From NCBI GenBank assembly GCA_036924085.1, contig JAVGWX010000002.1, positions 47,960,916 through 48,024,915 of the forward strand: a stretch of 64,000 nt of DNA. The letters are read 5' to 3'. The position numbers and the translations under genes were made by a program. This DNA comes from Ariolimax columbianus. Taxonomy: Eukaryota; Mollusca; Gastropoda; Stylommatophora; Arionidae. Position 1 is the stretch's first letter. The number at the start of each line of letters is the position of its first letter. Positions 1 to 11,273 of the stretch are shown here, one piece after another. The notes beneath the pieces are model-generated. The model was not told the origin of the DNA and made no database searches. It saw only the letters and a program-made list of their open reading frames with translations.

Positions 1-1140
1 TTATCCATGCCGCAATGCCATACTCAAGAACTGGTCTCACTCTTCCAGTGTACAGTTTCTTTAGTATGCTTTCGTCTGCTCCCCAGCGTGTGCCAGCAAG
101 TTTCCTCATGATTGCCATTCTTTCTCTGGCTCTCATTCGGTTTCTCTCGATCTGAATTTTCCACGTCATGCGCAGATCAAATGTGACTCCCAGATAGTTT
201 GGGTTGTCGTTTGGCTGCAGGAATTGGCCATTTAAACTTAATTTGGTATTTTGGGGTTTGATTGAAAGCGAGAATATTGTATATGTGGGTTTTCTCCTCG
301 TTTATTTTGACCAGCCATGAGTTCCCCCACTCTTCCAGCGATGTTAGGGCCTGCTGCATCCGATTTCTTGCTATGGTGACATTCTTTTCAGAGGTCCACA
401 TAGCCAGATCGTCTGCAAACATTGAGCTATGGACTCTTCTTGGTATATTCTCTGTAATGTCGTTTATATACACCAGGAAGAGTGTGGGTGACAGTACTCC
501 CCCTTGGGGTACTCCCTGCTCGAGTGTCACCTTTTTGCTCATCTGCCCTTGTACTTGGACTCTGGCCGTTCTTTTTTGGAGGTAGTGGTTGATCCACTTG
601 TACATTTTCCCACAAACATCACTTCTTCTTAGCTTGGCTCTAAGTCCGTCTTTCCAGACTTTGTCAAATGCTGTTTCCAGATCCACCCAAACAGCTACTG
701 TGTGTTTCTGTGCCTGGTAGGCATCTTCTATTTCCTGGGCTATGAGGATGACCTGGTCCTCAGTGGATCTGTGCTGTCTAGGGCCGGCTTGCTGTGGAAT
801 TAGTATTCGTTTTTCTTCCAGATGCCACATCAGTCTGGTGTTTATCATCCGTTCCATCAGCTTGCCGACACAGCTCAGTAGGCTGATGGGCCTGTATCCA
901 TTTGGATCTGTTTTGTCCTTTCCTGTTTTTGGTACTGGTACCAGTATTGCGTCTTTCCATGCCTGGGGTACAATTTCCCTTTTCCAGCTTTGGTTCAGGA
1001 CCGATAGCAGTTTCCTCTTCGCTGTTTGGCCCAGCCCCATCAGCATTTCGTTTGTTATCCCGTCTCTTCTCGGGAGATTTCCTTTTCTTTAATGTTCTCA
1101 TAGCCTCTTCCATTTCGCTCATTGTTAATTTGGCCATCAT
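1..1140 (-). pseudogene. LINE-N (Nimb-like) fragment, reverse transcriptase part, broken
   Basis: Fragment of the same LINE family as the intact copy at 28522-33507, to which it aligns over about 29815-30950. It encodes the middle of the reverse transcriptase, including the GVPQGG and FADDLAMW catalytic motifs. It continues past the left edge of the window and stops abruptly at 1140, so it is 5'-truncated. A one-base insertion near 1070 (after the KRKSP segment) and another shift near 270 (after NEEKT) break the frame, so it is non-functional. Family placement is by direct comparison inside the window. Confidence 0.9.
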
Positions 1141-1399
1141 GATGGTTATTCAAAATTGACCACATTCTACTGCATTGAATTTTTTTGGGCAAAGGAATTA
1201 TTACCTGGGTATTGAAGTTGTGTGATCTTTTGGCTATAATGCATTGTAGTACATTTCATTAACATGCTTAAAATTGCATTTTGCAGAACAAGATATTACG
1301 GACCGAGGATGAACATACATACATATGCGTGCCTATCTATATCTGGCATAAGAAATTAATAATCCGATGATAATTCACTAATAACAAATTTTGTTTAAT

Positions 1400-2400
1400 T
1401 ATCAGGTTTTAGAAAAGGTAGGCAAGAGGGATCACATCCTTAACATAAGAAATATATAAAAATGCAGAGAGTACAATGTGGATGTACATACATGCTTTAT
1501 GGATTACACAAAAGTGTCTGTATACAAACAACACCAAGCTTTGTTGACCATAATGAGAGACATGGGGTTCCCAAAGCATTTGATTGAATCACTATACCAG
1601 GAACAACAAGCATCAGTCAGAATAGCCAGCAAAACGTTAGACTGGTTTGTGAAGTTCAAAAGAGGGTAAGATAGGGGGAATGCATACTCTCCCCCTAACT
1701 AAATATATATGCTGAATCTATAATGAGGAATGTCAAAAATGATGGAAAGTATAACAATCTTGGGAGCGAGATACCAGAGCTCTCAAAGAGCGCTGCGCAC
1801 CGCGAAGACCAAAATCTATACCTGAATATAAGTAAAACCAAGATAATGAGCAGAAACAAGACAAACACCAAACCTAAAGTTATTCTAGAAAAACAGGAAA
1901 TTGATAAAGTTACAAGTTTTGAGTACTTTGGCTCAATTATAAGCAAGAAAAGTAAGTCAGATGGATAATGGCTATTTCAATGCAGAGATTTAGAATAAAA
2001 TTAGAAACTTATGGCAGAATAATAAAATGACGAACATAAAAATCCTGTGAACTTGCATCTTCCCAGTGGCAACATACGGATGTGAAACACCACTCAAAAC
2101 ACTTAAGAAAAGGATAGAATCTTTTGAACTAAAATGCTACAAAAGGGTGCTCAAAATACCATGGATAGCGAAAAGGAAAAATGCAGATATCCAACAAGAA
2201 CTGGATATCGAGGAAAATTGTTTAGTAAACAATATCTTGTCCACAATAAGCATCATAATGGACTGGAGAGAACAATACTGGAGGTTATGGTGCATGGAAA
2301 GCGGGGAAGAGGCAGACCAAGGAGAAGATGGACACAAGACATCACAGAGGTCCTGAAGACGACACATGCAGAGGCGGGAGTTATGGCTAGAGATTGAGAA
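1400..2400 (+). pseudogene. Degenerate non-LTR reverse transcriptase fragment
   Basis: Broken frames carry recognisable LINE reverse transcriptase pieces in order. There is a GFRKGR-like segment near 1405, then TIMRDMGFPKHLIESLYQEQ around 1545-1600, AESIMRNVKN at about 1710-1735, NISKTKIMSRN near 1830, ATYGCET near 2070 and a C-terminal GKRGRGRPRRRW near 2300-2330. The FADD catalytic segment is missing, apparently deleted near 1740-1800. Endonuclease sequence is absent, so the clade cannot be fixed; the layout resembles RTE or Jockey-type elements. It is a dead copy. Confidence 0.75.
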
Positions 2401-3983
2401 TTACAGATCAGCTGTTATGAGAGCGACGTTCTGCAAATGACATGCTACATTATGATTATTTACATTAAAGATCAAATATGGAAACAAATAAAGTAAGACA
2501 GTATTGTAATAGTTTATCTCCAAAAAGCAGACGGAGTTTCAGAATTAATACATTTTTTATATCTGAAGTTCAAATTATATTACATGTTAATGTTTCAAAT
2601 GTCCGAATGGTGTATATTTGTATGCTCTATACTATTTCATATTTATTTATCTATTGCAGATTGACTGCTGTGTCATACAAATGAACTCTACCAACATGGC
2701 ACATACTTCTGACAAGCAGATTACATGCATCCAAAATGTGCTGGGCATGAGAAAAGTTACTGGCCTGTCAACAGAAACATACATCTATAATAAAGACAGC
2801 ACTGTGCATAAATTATACAAAAGAAAATTTTTCTTAGGGAGAATCAATACAATCATTTATGTATCTGCTAAACATTCAGTGTATGAAATGTGAGCGCAAG
2901 ATTACACATATGAACAGACACTCGTCTTGGTTGTGTTTCGCGTGGCATCAGTTGACCCCAATATTGCTCATTCTGATCTCCCTAGATATCATAATCAGTC
3001 TTTTATTGAATACGATTAATTCAAGTCAACAGGATACGGTTGAAGTGACAGATGAAAACAAAATATTCGCGTCTGCTCAGCACATGACTGACCCTTCGAC
3101 TTTATTTTCTTCGTTACAACTTTTTAGTAAAGCACTGGCGCAGCCATTAATTAACAGCAGACGAGGATTTATTTACAAATTTAGTTTCATTTTAAAACTG
3201 AACACAGCACACATAAAATAGATGTAAAACAGCAGGACAGCAAATCATATTGCAAAAAAATTGTCAAACACAGGAAAGATACATCACAAATTACAATCTG
3301 AAAAAAGAAATACTTATAAAAGAATATCCACAAAGCTAGAGAGCTTGTAGCAGGCACATAAACTTAATAAACTTTCAACAGGATCACAAAGTAATGCTAG
3401 TAAGACTGCAGGTTTAAAAGTTTCATTAGACAAATATTTGTCTTTTGCAATTAGGACCAATATGGGAGACAGGAAAGGAAAGTTTTCCTATTTCAGGATG
3501 GTGTTTTGATGATATCACATGACAGATTGGAAAGGCAATGTGCGAAAGACTGGGAGCACGTTAAAACGTATGAGTTTGATATGTTTGTGAGTGGGCTTCT
3601 TAGTGACTATAAGAGGAAGAGTTTGCTGTGAGATAACAAGTGTTCCAGAGGATCAGATATCATGTGAAGGGAACTTTAGAAGTTACAATGCAGATAGCAA
3701 ACTTAGCAAGTCCAAATTCTAAATCAATCACCATGTAGTGATGGCTAGAGTGAAAGACACAATAATGTAGAAATAACGACCTAGGATACAATTAGAGTCG
3801 GATAGTAAGAAAAAAGTGGTTATTATTTCTGTGTACAATATTATCATGGGTAAGATATGCTTGTCATGCTCCAGTCAAGTTACACCATTAAGGGGTCTGT
3901 TCAGCAGACAACTGTGCAAATCAGAAGTCTGCCAATGTCAAAGAAATTTTGAAGTCAGTTTTACATCTCAACTTACTACATAA
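2401..3983. other. Unassigned region with one CpG-bearing open frame
   Basis: Mostly AT-rich sequence without a recognisable repeat. The exception is 2900-3180, which has many CpGs for this window and holds an open frame from ATG at 2910 to a stop near 3221. The frame would encode a short basic start, a hydrophobic stretch (LTPILLILISLDIIISLLL) and a polar tail. That layout fits a signal-anchor protein or the first exon of one, but I recognise no family. It could be chance. Confidence 0.2.
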
Positions 3984-4148
3984 GGGATGCTGCCGAAGAT
4001 AGATGTGTCGGACCAAAAGGTGCAAATATCGCAGTCGAGCTGTAATCTACACAGCGCATTTCGTTCTCTGGACTACATCCTGCTACTTGCAATTCCCTGT
4101 TCAGGGAATTGTAGCGGGAGATTGAGAACGAACGCAGAAGAAGAACAG
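3984..4148 (+). mobile_element. SINE-A, 5'-truncated copy
   Basis: Matches the 3' half of the repeat family seen at 52736-53132, 61065-61410, 19717-20058 and 54355-54660. It starts inside the shared core (TGTGTCGGACC), carries GTGCAAATATCGCAGTCGAG, and ends with GGGAGATTGAGAACGAACG followed by a short GAA-rich tail. The 5' half is absent. This is the most diverged of the five copies. Confidence 0.8.
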
Positions 4149-5155
4149 AAGGGTTATGGTTTTGGGTCCATTATGTAACTCAGTGTGTAAGTTGATTATT
4201 TAAGTATAACTTCACAACAAACTGCAACATTACACAGGATAACAAGAAAACTTTTTTTTTCATACTGATAATAAGAGAGACATCATGTGGCAGTATTTAC
4301 TCAATGATAAATCATAAAAGAATGAAAAATATATAAGAGGAATACTAAACACGCTGTTCACATTAAAAAAAATGTCTTGTGACATAATATATGTGTCTCT
4401 GCTGGTGATTACATCTGCAGTGTATGCAGTTGAGTTGGCTGTGGGGGGGGGGGGGGGGGGGGGGGTGCCGGCACTTGCGGTAGAGAGGAATGATATTCTG
4501 CTGCAACTTCTACCTGCCCCCCTTCTCGATGTTAAATGCTGAGGGTCGACTGAGTTATCTTGGCTTTGTTGTGGGCAGCTAGTCACCATACATGTCTAGA
4601 GTAGATTCTGTAGTCACACACTTCTTATCGTAGATGGCCTTGTAACTATAGACATATCAGAATAGATACGGTCGATATCATTCTTGAACCGCTCTGTTAG
4701 GCATCCATTGATTTTATTATTTTTGTGAAAATTGCAAAATGTTGCTTCTCCTTATCTTCACACTGTGTTAGACATTTTGTATAAAAGCAACACACTCTCT
4801 TCTAGAATGTGTAGCATGCACAATAGACACAGCAATTCAATTCAAAAAAACGCACTAGCTTCAACATCACAGAACATTTTGCAACAAGTTGAAAGAACAT
4901 TTCATAATTTGTGAAAGTGCGGAAATAATGAGGCCATCCTTACAGAAATTTGATTGACACTAAATTATCTATGACATGCATTCAAAATAAAAATATATAT
5001 TAGCTTGAAGCGTTTAATATAATTAATGTGAAGATCGAAACACATTTCATTTTTATTCATTTTACTTGTGTGCATTTTTATTTTTGTGTTGTTCCATCAA
5101 CAGCAATACATATTTGCTTTCTTCTGTATTCCTGTCAATCTAAATCAGACGTGCA
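4149..5155. other. No gene seen; contains a poly-G run
   Basis: AT-rich sequence without a convincing coding region. A run of 23 G residues lies at 4443-4465 and is prone to slippage and assembly error. On the minus strand, AATAAA motifs at 5077-5082 and 5052-5057 probably belong to the candidate 3' exon just to the right. Confidence 0.5.
5052..5082 (-). promoter_or_regulatory. Two candidate poly(A) signals
   Basis: On the minus strand AATAAA occurs at 5082-5077 and 5057-5052, about 75 and 100 nt after the stop codon of the candidate last exon at 5330-5156. Spacing and motif fit cleavage and polyadenylation of a minus-strand host transcript. In AT-rich DNA such hexamers also arise by chance. 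Confidence 0.4.
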
Positions 5156-5330
5156 TTAAATATCCATGTGTAATGCCAACCTATAGTTATTGGCATGATC
5201 AAGTAATAAATCATTTATCAGCTCTTTAGAACTTGTATCGTCAGACATAGACTTCCGAAAACCATAAAATGGCCTCTTGTCTTGAACAAAATGGACTCTG
5301 AAACATGCTTCTGTTTCGTGATTTAGTTTG
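5156..5330 (-). CDS. Candidate last coding exon of an unknown host gene
   Basis: Reading leftwards, an AAATTCAG splice acceptor is followed at 5330 by an open frame of about 58 codons ending in TAA at 5158-5156. The end of the product reads LLLDHANNYRLALHMDI. The peptide has a balanced, non-repetitive composition (FRVHFVQDKRPFYGFRK near its start) and matches no transposon in this window. Two AATAAA signals follow within 100 nt. Upstream exons would lie to the right, probably beyond the broken piggyBac insertion. I do not recognise the protein; the call rests on splice acceptor, open frame and poly(A) signals. Confidence 0.35.
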
Positions 5331-5607
5331 CTGAATTTTATTTTTTTTAACTGGTTACTTACTACTACAAGCCGCTCCCAGCGCCAGAACACTTATTTAG
5401 CCGCGGCCATAAGCCGCTGTGAGCGCCAATGTTTGTTTCATAGTAAAACAAGTTATAAATTTAGTTTTCCTTTCCGTTTTGGTACGAGATTTTAATTTAC
5501 CGAAGGGAAGTTGATTTTTGAATCACATGTGGACCAAATCGGATGTTAAAAATTGTATTCTTGTCATAATTATCATATTTTCAAGCTAGTTACCGAACTG
5601 TAAAAAA

Positions 5608-7428
5608 TTGTTTACCGTGGCAACAAGCGATAAAGTCACCAAAAGCACTTGTACGGCTCGTCTAACTATTGAACAGGCTAGAAACTTGTTTCAACAGATA
5701 AATAATACATCTAGTGAAGACGAGGTCAGTGAAACAGATGTTGATAATAATGATTCAATTGATTTTGATGAATACGAAAAAAATAGTAGTGACAGCGCAA
5801 GTAGTGATAGCGAAGATGGTGCATGTCCTGGACCATCAAAATTCCCTAAAAAGGCTAAGACGGCTGCTAGATTTACAAATAGTTCAGCAAAAAATGGAGC
5901 TCAAGAAAGAGAACAGTGGCACCAAGTAACTGAAGGTGAAACAACAGGCAGTATTCCCTTTGTTCCAACTCGTGAACCAGGTATGCATGCAAAACTAGAT
6001 GCATCTCCCTCTGAACTAGATTGTTGGTTTGCCTTGATAACACCAGATATGTTAGATTCATTGGTATCAATGAATATGCAGAATTGAAGAAATCCAAACA
6101 AGTTTCTTTACAAAAGTCTACACTTGCAAGTTGGAAGCCTATTTTTTGGCCATGATTATTGCAATAGGTTTAGGTAAAATAGCATCGGTGAAGGATTATT
6201 GGGCACACAAACCGCACAACTACAACCCATGGTACAGTCAGATGTTTCCCAGATTGAGTTTGAAATCATTTACCACACCATGATGCATGTTGGAGATGCT
6301 GAATCTGTAGGCAAGGACAAAATAGAGCCATTCTTGAATTCACTAATAGCAAAGTTCCAGGATGCATTTTATCCATTTCAGGATCTGGCCATTGATGAAA
6401 TGGTAATAGGCTATAACGGACGCTGGAAGCACAAGCAGTACAATGCCTCCAAGCCAAGCAAGTATCACATCAAGACTTTTGGCTTGTGTGATTCTACTAC
6501 AGGGTATGTCTACTCTGTATTGACATACTTCGGAAAAAACACATCATATCTCCTTGCCAATGACCGTACAAGTCAGGCCGTGAAGGTGTTTGATTACCTG
6601 CTGCATGGAATTGGAAAAAGCCACCATGTATTTGCGGATAGGTACTACACTGTAGACACCGTGATTACATATCTGTTGAGTAGGGGTATTGATTATACTG
6701 GCACACTCAAAATCAACAGGAAAAATTTTCCGCGTCAGTTGAAGACCATTTCTCTACAGCTCCGAGAAGCTAGGTGGTACAGAAATAATGATGGATCCCA
6801 GATATGTGTTGCTTGGCGAGATAAGAAAGCCAAAAAGCCGTGTATTGTTGTTTCCACCAAGACTACAGTTCAGATGGAGCATGTTACAACTAGACGAGGC
6901 AACACAGTTGAAAAACCCAAAGTAGTGCAGCGATACAACATGTGTATGAATGGATGTGACCATTGCGACCAGATGGTATCATACTATGGCAGCTTCCAAA
7001 GAAAAACAAGAAAATGGTGGAAAAAAATATTTTATTGGATCATTGAGGTTTCACAGGTAAATGCTCATATATTATACACGCTCTGTCATGCTGATGAGAA
7101 GCCTATGCCCTTGAAAGTCTTCAAAGAAAATTTGATCCATCAGCTGACTGAAAAGGCTGCATCCATCATCCCGCAAGAGGTAGTAACCACAAACAGCAAT
7201 AAAGTTGGGAGAAAATTCAAAGAAGGAAACAAAATTAAAAGATATGAGGGTGCTGTGCATCTTGTGGATCACTCAGACAAAGATAGGAACTGCATTGTAT
7301 GCTCAACTCCTGCGAAGAGAGCCTGCAAAAATTTTTATTGCACTGGTTGCCCAGAAAAGCCACATCTCCATCCAAAGAACTGTTTTAGAGTGTACCATAC
7401 ACATGATCCTGCAGATGGTGTTCACTAA
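5608..7428 (+). pseudogene. piggyBac-like transposase, frameshifted
   Basis: Relic of a DDE/D transposase of the piggyBac family, which cuts and pastes at TTAA. An acidic N-terminus (5608-6087) is followed by the catalytic core: LAIDEMVIGYNGR (first Asp, about 6385-6420), VFADRYYT (second, about 6630-6655) and CDHCDQMVSYY (third and fourth, about 6955-6990). The C-terminus is a cysteine-rich zinc domain (CIVCS, CTGC) ending at 7428. Stops around 6085-6190 come from a frameshift near 6070 and another that restores the frame near 6255, so no full protein is made. The first in-frame codon at 5608 is TTG; a true start was not found. I saw no convincing terminal inverted repeats. Confidence 0.88.
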
Positions 7429-8078
7429 AGACATTGATGTACTGTAAATAAATTGGAGGTATATATTATTTTTTTAAATGTTAATTTTTCCAAAGATATA
7501 TTTTTTTTTCTCAAATGTTTATTTTTCAAAAAAGTTTAATTTTTTCTGATCTGGCCTACATGTGGTTACATTAGCTATTAGAAGTGTAAATATTATCCAA
7601 TTTCTGTGTTCTTGGATTTTTTTTTCTTATTGTTGGGTATACTTTGTGATAACCACCAAGGAAAAGACAAATGTTTTGGACATTCAAAAATTTAAGGTGA
7701 GTTGGCACTTTTTTTATAATTTTGTAATGCTTTTCTGTTGTAAATAATAATTTACCATTTACAAATTTCCTACTAAAAAATAACACACAATTGTTTTAGA
7801 TCTATCTTAGAGAACATTAATTTACCTACAAAATGGTATATCATTCATAAAAATATGTTAATAATTAAGAAAACTGCAGCTAAATTTGTACATACACCTG
7901 CAAATGGGAAAATGGGACCTAAATTTAATTCTGCCACAGCTTTTTTTTCAATTCAGTAGCTAATCAGTTAAGGCTCTTTGCGATGGTTGTGTCAGCGCAT
8001 GCACAACTGACATTTAACTGCGATTATTTCCGGGAGGTCAATTCTAGCGCAAGTTACGTCCTTTGAAATTCTACCAAT
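7429..8078. other. AT-rich region with a CpG-containing promoter-like end
   Basis: The part up to about 7970 is AT-rich; no gene is clear, although a GTGAGT donor-like site lies on the plus strand at 7697-7702. From about 7975 the composition changes and CpGs cluster. GCGCATGC at about 7997-8004 resembles an NRF1 site and TTTCCGGGA at about 8028 resembles an ETS site. Together they would suit a housekeeping promoter for the exon starting at 8079. Confidence 0.3.
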
Positions 8079-8204
8079 ATGTTGCAACAAAAAGTTGGGG
8101 ACCACAGAAATGATTTGTTTGATAGGTCCAATGATCACACATCTGGATCACATGTGGATATTCAACACGCGGTTGATTCAGACTTTGACCACATAATAAG
8201 AAAT
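8079..8204 (+). CDS. Candidate first coding exon of an unknown host gene
   Basis: An ATG at 8079 with A at -3 opens a 42-codon frame that runs straight into a GTATGT splice donor at 8205. The peptide begins MLQQKVGDHRNDLFDR and ends DSDFDHIIRN; it is charged, probably soluble, and I do not recognise it. CpG-bearing sequence with NRF1-like and ETS-like motifs precedes it. The following intron would hold the intact piggyBac and the deleted LINE (8620-11943). A possible terminal exon lies at 12483-12616, but its phase does not join directly, so a middle exon would be needed. Confidence 0.35.
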
Positions 8205-8619
8205 GTATGTGTATAGCAACTGACGAATATATCTGCAAATAACACTGCAGGGCAAATGCGGAAAAGAAATCCTCTCCAATTCCACATCTGCATTAATGAC
8301 ATTTTAACGCTACATACTAATATATAATCTTTATTAAGAATACTTCATGTCAGAGATAGTTTAATTTTGTCTCACGATGTTTAGATCATAATTTTAGCTC
8401 AATTTTGTTCAATTATAGTGAATTTATTTGGAATAAATCTTTGATGCAAGAATTCCAGCATTTTGGCCCAGGCTGAAAAGGTTGTCCCAACTCCATTGTG
8501 CAGTTTACAAATTTACTATAAACACACATGACACAAGGGATCAAACTTTTCATTCAGTGAAAGCTGTGCATGCACCAACAATGTCACCTGCATAAGGTCA
8601 TCCACTGAAGGTCATCCAT
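8205..8619. other. No gene or repeat recognised
   Basis: AT-rich sequence without convincing exons or repeats. AAGGTCATCCA occurs twice in the last 30 bases, just before the tail of the deleted LINE, and may include its target site. Confidence 0.4.
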
Positions 8620-8671
8620 CTTCTTCTTCGTACGCTGGTTACAGCGATATACGTTGAACTGTGTTACTTTT
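8620..8671 (-). mobile_element. 3' part of an internally deleted LINE-N derivative
   Basis: Read leftwards, this holds the continuation of the LINE-N start region (AACACAGTTCAACGTATATC), which jumps straight to the LINE-N 3' terminus CAGCGTACGAAGAAGAAG. The other part of the same element lies right of the piggyBac, at 11283-11943. About 3.9 kb of ORF is missing between the two joined ends, so this was a short non-autonomous derivative before piggyBac split it. A 7-bp TCATCCA at both outer ends may be its target duplication. Confidence 0.75.
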
Positions 8672-8675
8672 TTAA
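8672..8675. other. piggyBac target site TTAA (left)
   Basis: TTAA directly abuts the left terminal inverted repeat. TTAA duplication is the hallmark of piggyBac integration. The right-hand partner at 11283-11286 reads TTAG, one base changed. The homologous site in the intact LINE-N copy also reads TTAG. Confidence 0.85.
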
Positions 8676-8690
8676 CCCTTTCGCTGCCAC
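8676..8690 (+). repeat. piggyBac left terminal inverted repeat
   Basis: CCCTTTCGCTGCCAC, 15 bp, an exact inverted match to 11268-11282. It is the expected site of transposase cleavage, adjoining the TTAA target. Confidence 0.93.
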
Positions 8691-9240
8691 ACTTTTTTCA
8701 GCCAAGTCTGGCCCAGTGCCACTGCATTTTTTGGACATGATCACTTTTAAGGGTGATAATTTTAGAAAATCATAAAAAATCAAAAAATAAACTTGGGACC
8801 TTGAGACTTTCAGATTGTGTTCGGACATGGTTAAGCTTAATAATTTTGACATCATCGCGTAACATTGGGTCACGTGACCTTGGCGGCCATCTTGGATTTA
8901 CACAATTTATTGTATAAAACAAGGGTACATTCAAAGAAATTTTATGAAAAATAAGATAATTGATTTCAATGCTAAAACACATTGATGACGTGTTAAATGA
9001 CATGCTATGAAACATTATTTGATGTTTAAATCATTTCTAACATGTTTCTTTTAGTGTTATTTGGGTCTTGCAAAATTCTGTATTTTTCATTCAAAATTTT
9101 TTTTAGATAAAAAAAATTATATCATATAGTCTATATTTTTTCACATTTATAAGTCATGTTTTCATATCTACATTGCAACTAACCTGTCTGTATGTACATA
9201 TAGTCCATGGTTCATAATCCAAATGCTTCTTCTGTTGGCG

Positions 9241-11016
9241 TCACTCCCCATACTTGTCCACAGTATGATACAATTCGAAGCATGGGACAACACACAAAGC
9301 AACATTGCATCCTTTACAGAAATATGAAGTTTGGGCTCGCTTCCCAGCAGCATTGCAAACAACACATCTTGGTTTGTGCTTGGGATTGTCATATTTGTTG
9401 ACGAAGTGTCTGGCAGATAGACGATCCAAAGGTGCACTGGCACTAGAAGCAGAGGCGCTGCGAGCAACAGTTGCTGCCTCAACAAGGGCTGTACTCAGAA
9501 TTTGGCGAAACTTCTTAGATGACATTTTGCTGCCTGTGGTAGTATCTTTATAGAGAATATAGGCATTTACTGTACATGTTTCTATCAGAAAATGAAACAG
9601 CGGGAGATACCACTTTGAAGATTTATGGAGGTAGGGGTAAGTGCCAGAAATTTGGTCAAAGTGGTCGACACCCCCCATGTGAAGATTGTAGTTCTCAATC
9701 AATGCTGGCTTGTGTACAATTCTTCCATTGGGATGGCCTTTAGTGCGCAACCTTTTTTGTATGATATCATTTCCATCAACAGTGGAGATGAGGCTTACAC
9801 GCTTGTTATCCATCCATGGGACAGCCAACATGGACTCATCATTTCTTACCGCAAATCGAGGAGGTTCACCTTTCTTCAGCTTGAGATGTTTTTTTTTTAG
9901 TTGGTCTGGAAATTGTTTCCTGTTTTCAGAAACAGTCCCACAAGCTCCAGTGTTTGCACCTCTGAGTTGCATAAACAGTTCTGGTGATGTATAGTAAGAG
10001 TCGGTAAACACAATATGACCTTTTCCCTTGTAGTCTGCAAGAAGCTCATGTACGACTCTTGCGCTAATTGATTCACCTGGATCTCGATTTTCCTCTTTGC
10101 CTGTATAAATTTTCAGCTTGAGGCAGTAGTGGGTTAAAGAATCGGCCAGAACAAACACCTTGAACCCCCATTTTGTGGGTTTGGCAGGGAGATACTGCTT
10201 CATGTGTATACGTCCCTTGAATCTTACCATTGATTCATCAATTGCAAGATGCTGGCCAGGAGTGTAGAATTGCCCAAATGTTGACAAAATGATGTCCAGT
10301 AAGCCTTGAATCTTGAATAAAGGATTGTATCCAGGCTGTCCCCTATCTATTCTTTGAACATTGTCACAAAAATGTAGAAATGAACAAAGAATTTGGTAGC
10401 GGTTCCTACTCATGACTCTTGTGAATGGCGTTTGAGTAAGCCAATGAGCCGTTTCCCAATAATCACTTAGTGAAGGCTTTTTGCACAATCCCATTGCAAT
10501 TTGAAGACCAAGAAAAGCTTCAACCTCCTCAAAAGATGTGGGCTGCCAATTCTGTTTACGGGATTTACCTGAATAACTATTACTGTTGGCATGTTGTTCT
10601 GCATAGCGATTTGTCTCTTGGACAATAAGGGCGATTGCAGCGTCTGGGAAATAGAGTCTAAAATAATCTCTAACAGAAAAGTTTGTGGTGTTTACCTGAC
10701 TACCCTGTTCAAGAACATATTGAGGTGCCCAATTCTGTGCAAACACATCCTCTACAGTCTCTGGAACTTTCCATGTCCACTTTGCTTCATTGTGTTTAGA
10801 TCTAGCAGTGGCAGTGCCACGCCTCCTTTTTTGAGGTGGGGGCCCATCTCCCATCCCTGCACCACAAGAAGTATCTCCTGTCGACCTAACATCGTCATCA
10901 CTTGAATCGACGTTCAGTTCTATATCAGATTCTGAGTCCGTTATATCACTAGAACTAGCTAAAAAGTCTGAATCAGAGTCATTATGGACCTGGGTATCAT
11001 CAGCTACATCGCTCAT
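9241..11016 (-). CDS. piggyBac transposase, intact (591 aa)
   Basis: DDE/D transposase that excises the surrounding element and inserts it at TTAA. The start is an ATG at 11016. Residues 1-50 are very acidic, rich in Asp and Ser. A basic PQKRRRG at 61-67 may be a nuclear signal. The catalytic aspartates by family pattern are D260 (LAIDES), D339 (VFTDSYYT), D451 and D454 (GGVDHFDQ). The C-terminal cysteine-rich zinc domain spans about 551-584 with CVVC, CKGC, C575, C579 and H584. The length is typical for piggyBac (about 590 residues). No stop or frameshift interrupts it. All key residues are present, so it may be active. It belongs to a different subfamily from the broken copy at 5608-7428. 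Confidence 0.95.
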   Translation of the reverse strand: MSDVADDTQVHNDSDSDFLASSSDITDSESDIELNVDSSDDDVRSTGDTSCGAGMGDGPPPQKRRRGTATARSKHNEAKWTWKVPETVEDVFAQNWAPQYVLEQGSQVNTTNFSVRDYFRLYFPDAAIALIVQETNRYAEQHANSNSYSGKSRKQNWQPTSFEEVEAFLGLQIAMGLCKKPSLSDYWETAHWLTQTPFTRVMSRNRYQILCSFLHFCDNVQRIDRGQPGYNPLFKIQGLLDIILSTFGQFYTPGQHLAIDESMVRFKGRIHMKQYLPAKPTKWGFKVFVLADSLTHYCLKLKIYTGKEENRDPGESISARVVHELLADYKGKGHIVFTDSYYTSPELFMQLRGANTGACGTVSENRKQFPDQLKKKHLKLKKGEPPRFAVRNDESMLAVPWMDNKRVSLISTVDGNDIIQKRLRTKGHPNGRIVHKPALIENYNLHMGGVDHFDQISGTYPYLHKSSKWYLPLFHFLIETCTVNAYILYKDTTTGSKMSSKKFRQILSTALVEAATVARSASASSASAPLDRLSARHFVNKYDNPKHKPRCVVCNAAGKRAQTSYFCKGCNVALCVVPCFELYHTVDKYGE

Positions 11017-11206
11017 TTTGAAATTTTGGTTTACGTATTAAAAAAATGCGATAAAAACGTTATATTTCGGACTGTAGGTGTTAAATTTTTCAAAACACAC
11101 GCGTAGCCATTTAGTAGACCTCTCTAACGTTTGGAGGTAATATTCGGGTAAAATAAAACCGGTGTTTGTGTAGCGCAAATCACCGTAATAAAACTTCATA
11201 CCGCTC

Positions 11207-11273
11207 GACGACTAAAGTCGTCCGTGGCACTGTAAGGGACATTGAGTTTGGACGACTTTAGTCGTCCGTGGCA
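11207..11273. repeat. Palindromic subterminal repeats of the piggyBac
   Basis: Two copies of a 16-bp palindrome, GACGACTAAAGTCGTC at 11207-11222 and GACGACTTTAGTCGTC at 11251-11266, each followed by CGTGGCA. They differ only in the central AA/TT. piggyBac ends carry internal repeats that bind transposase; these are likely transposase-binding sites, a role inferred from position. Confidence 0.8.

Noticed and set aside
4443..4465. Poly-G run as a regulatory or quadruplex element
   Set aside because: A lone homopolymer next to decayed sequence is more likely slippage or an assembly effect.
5360..5450. Terminal repeats of the broken piggyBac from the AGCCGCTNNNAGCGCCA motifs at its left
   Set aside because: They are direct repeats, and no inverted partner or TTAA was found right of 7428.
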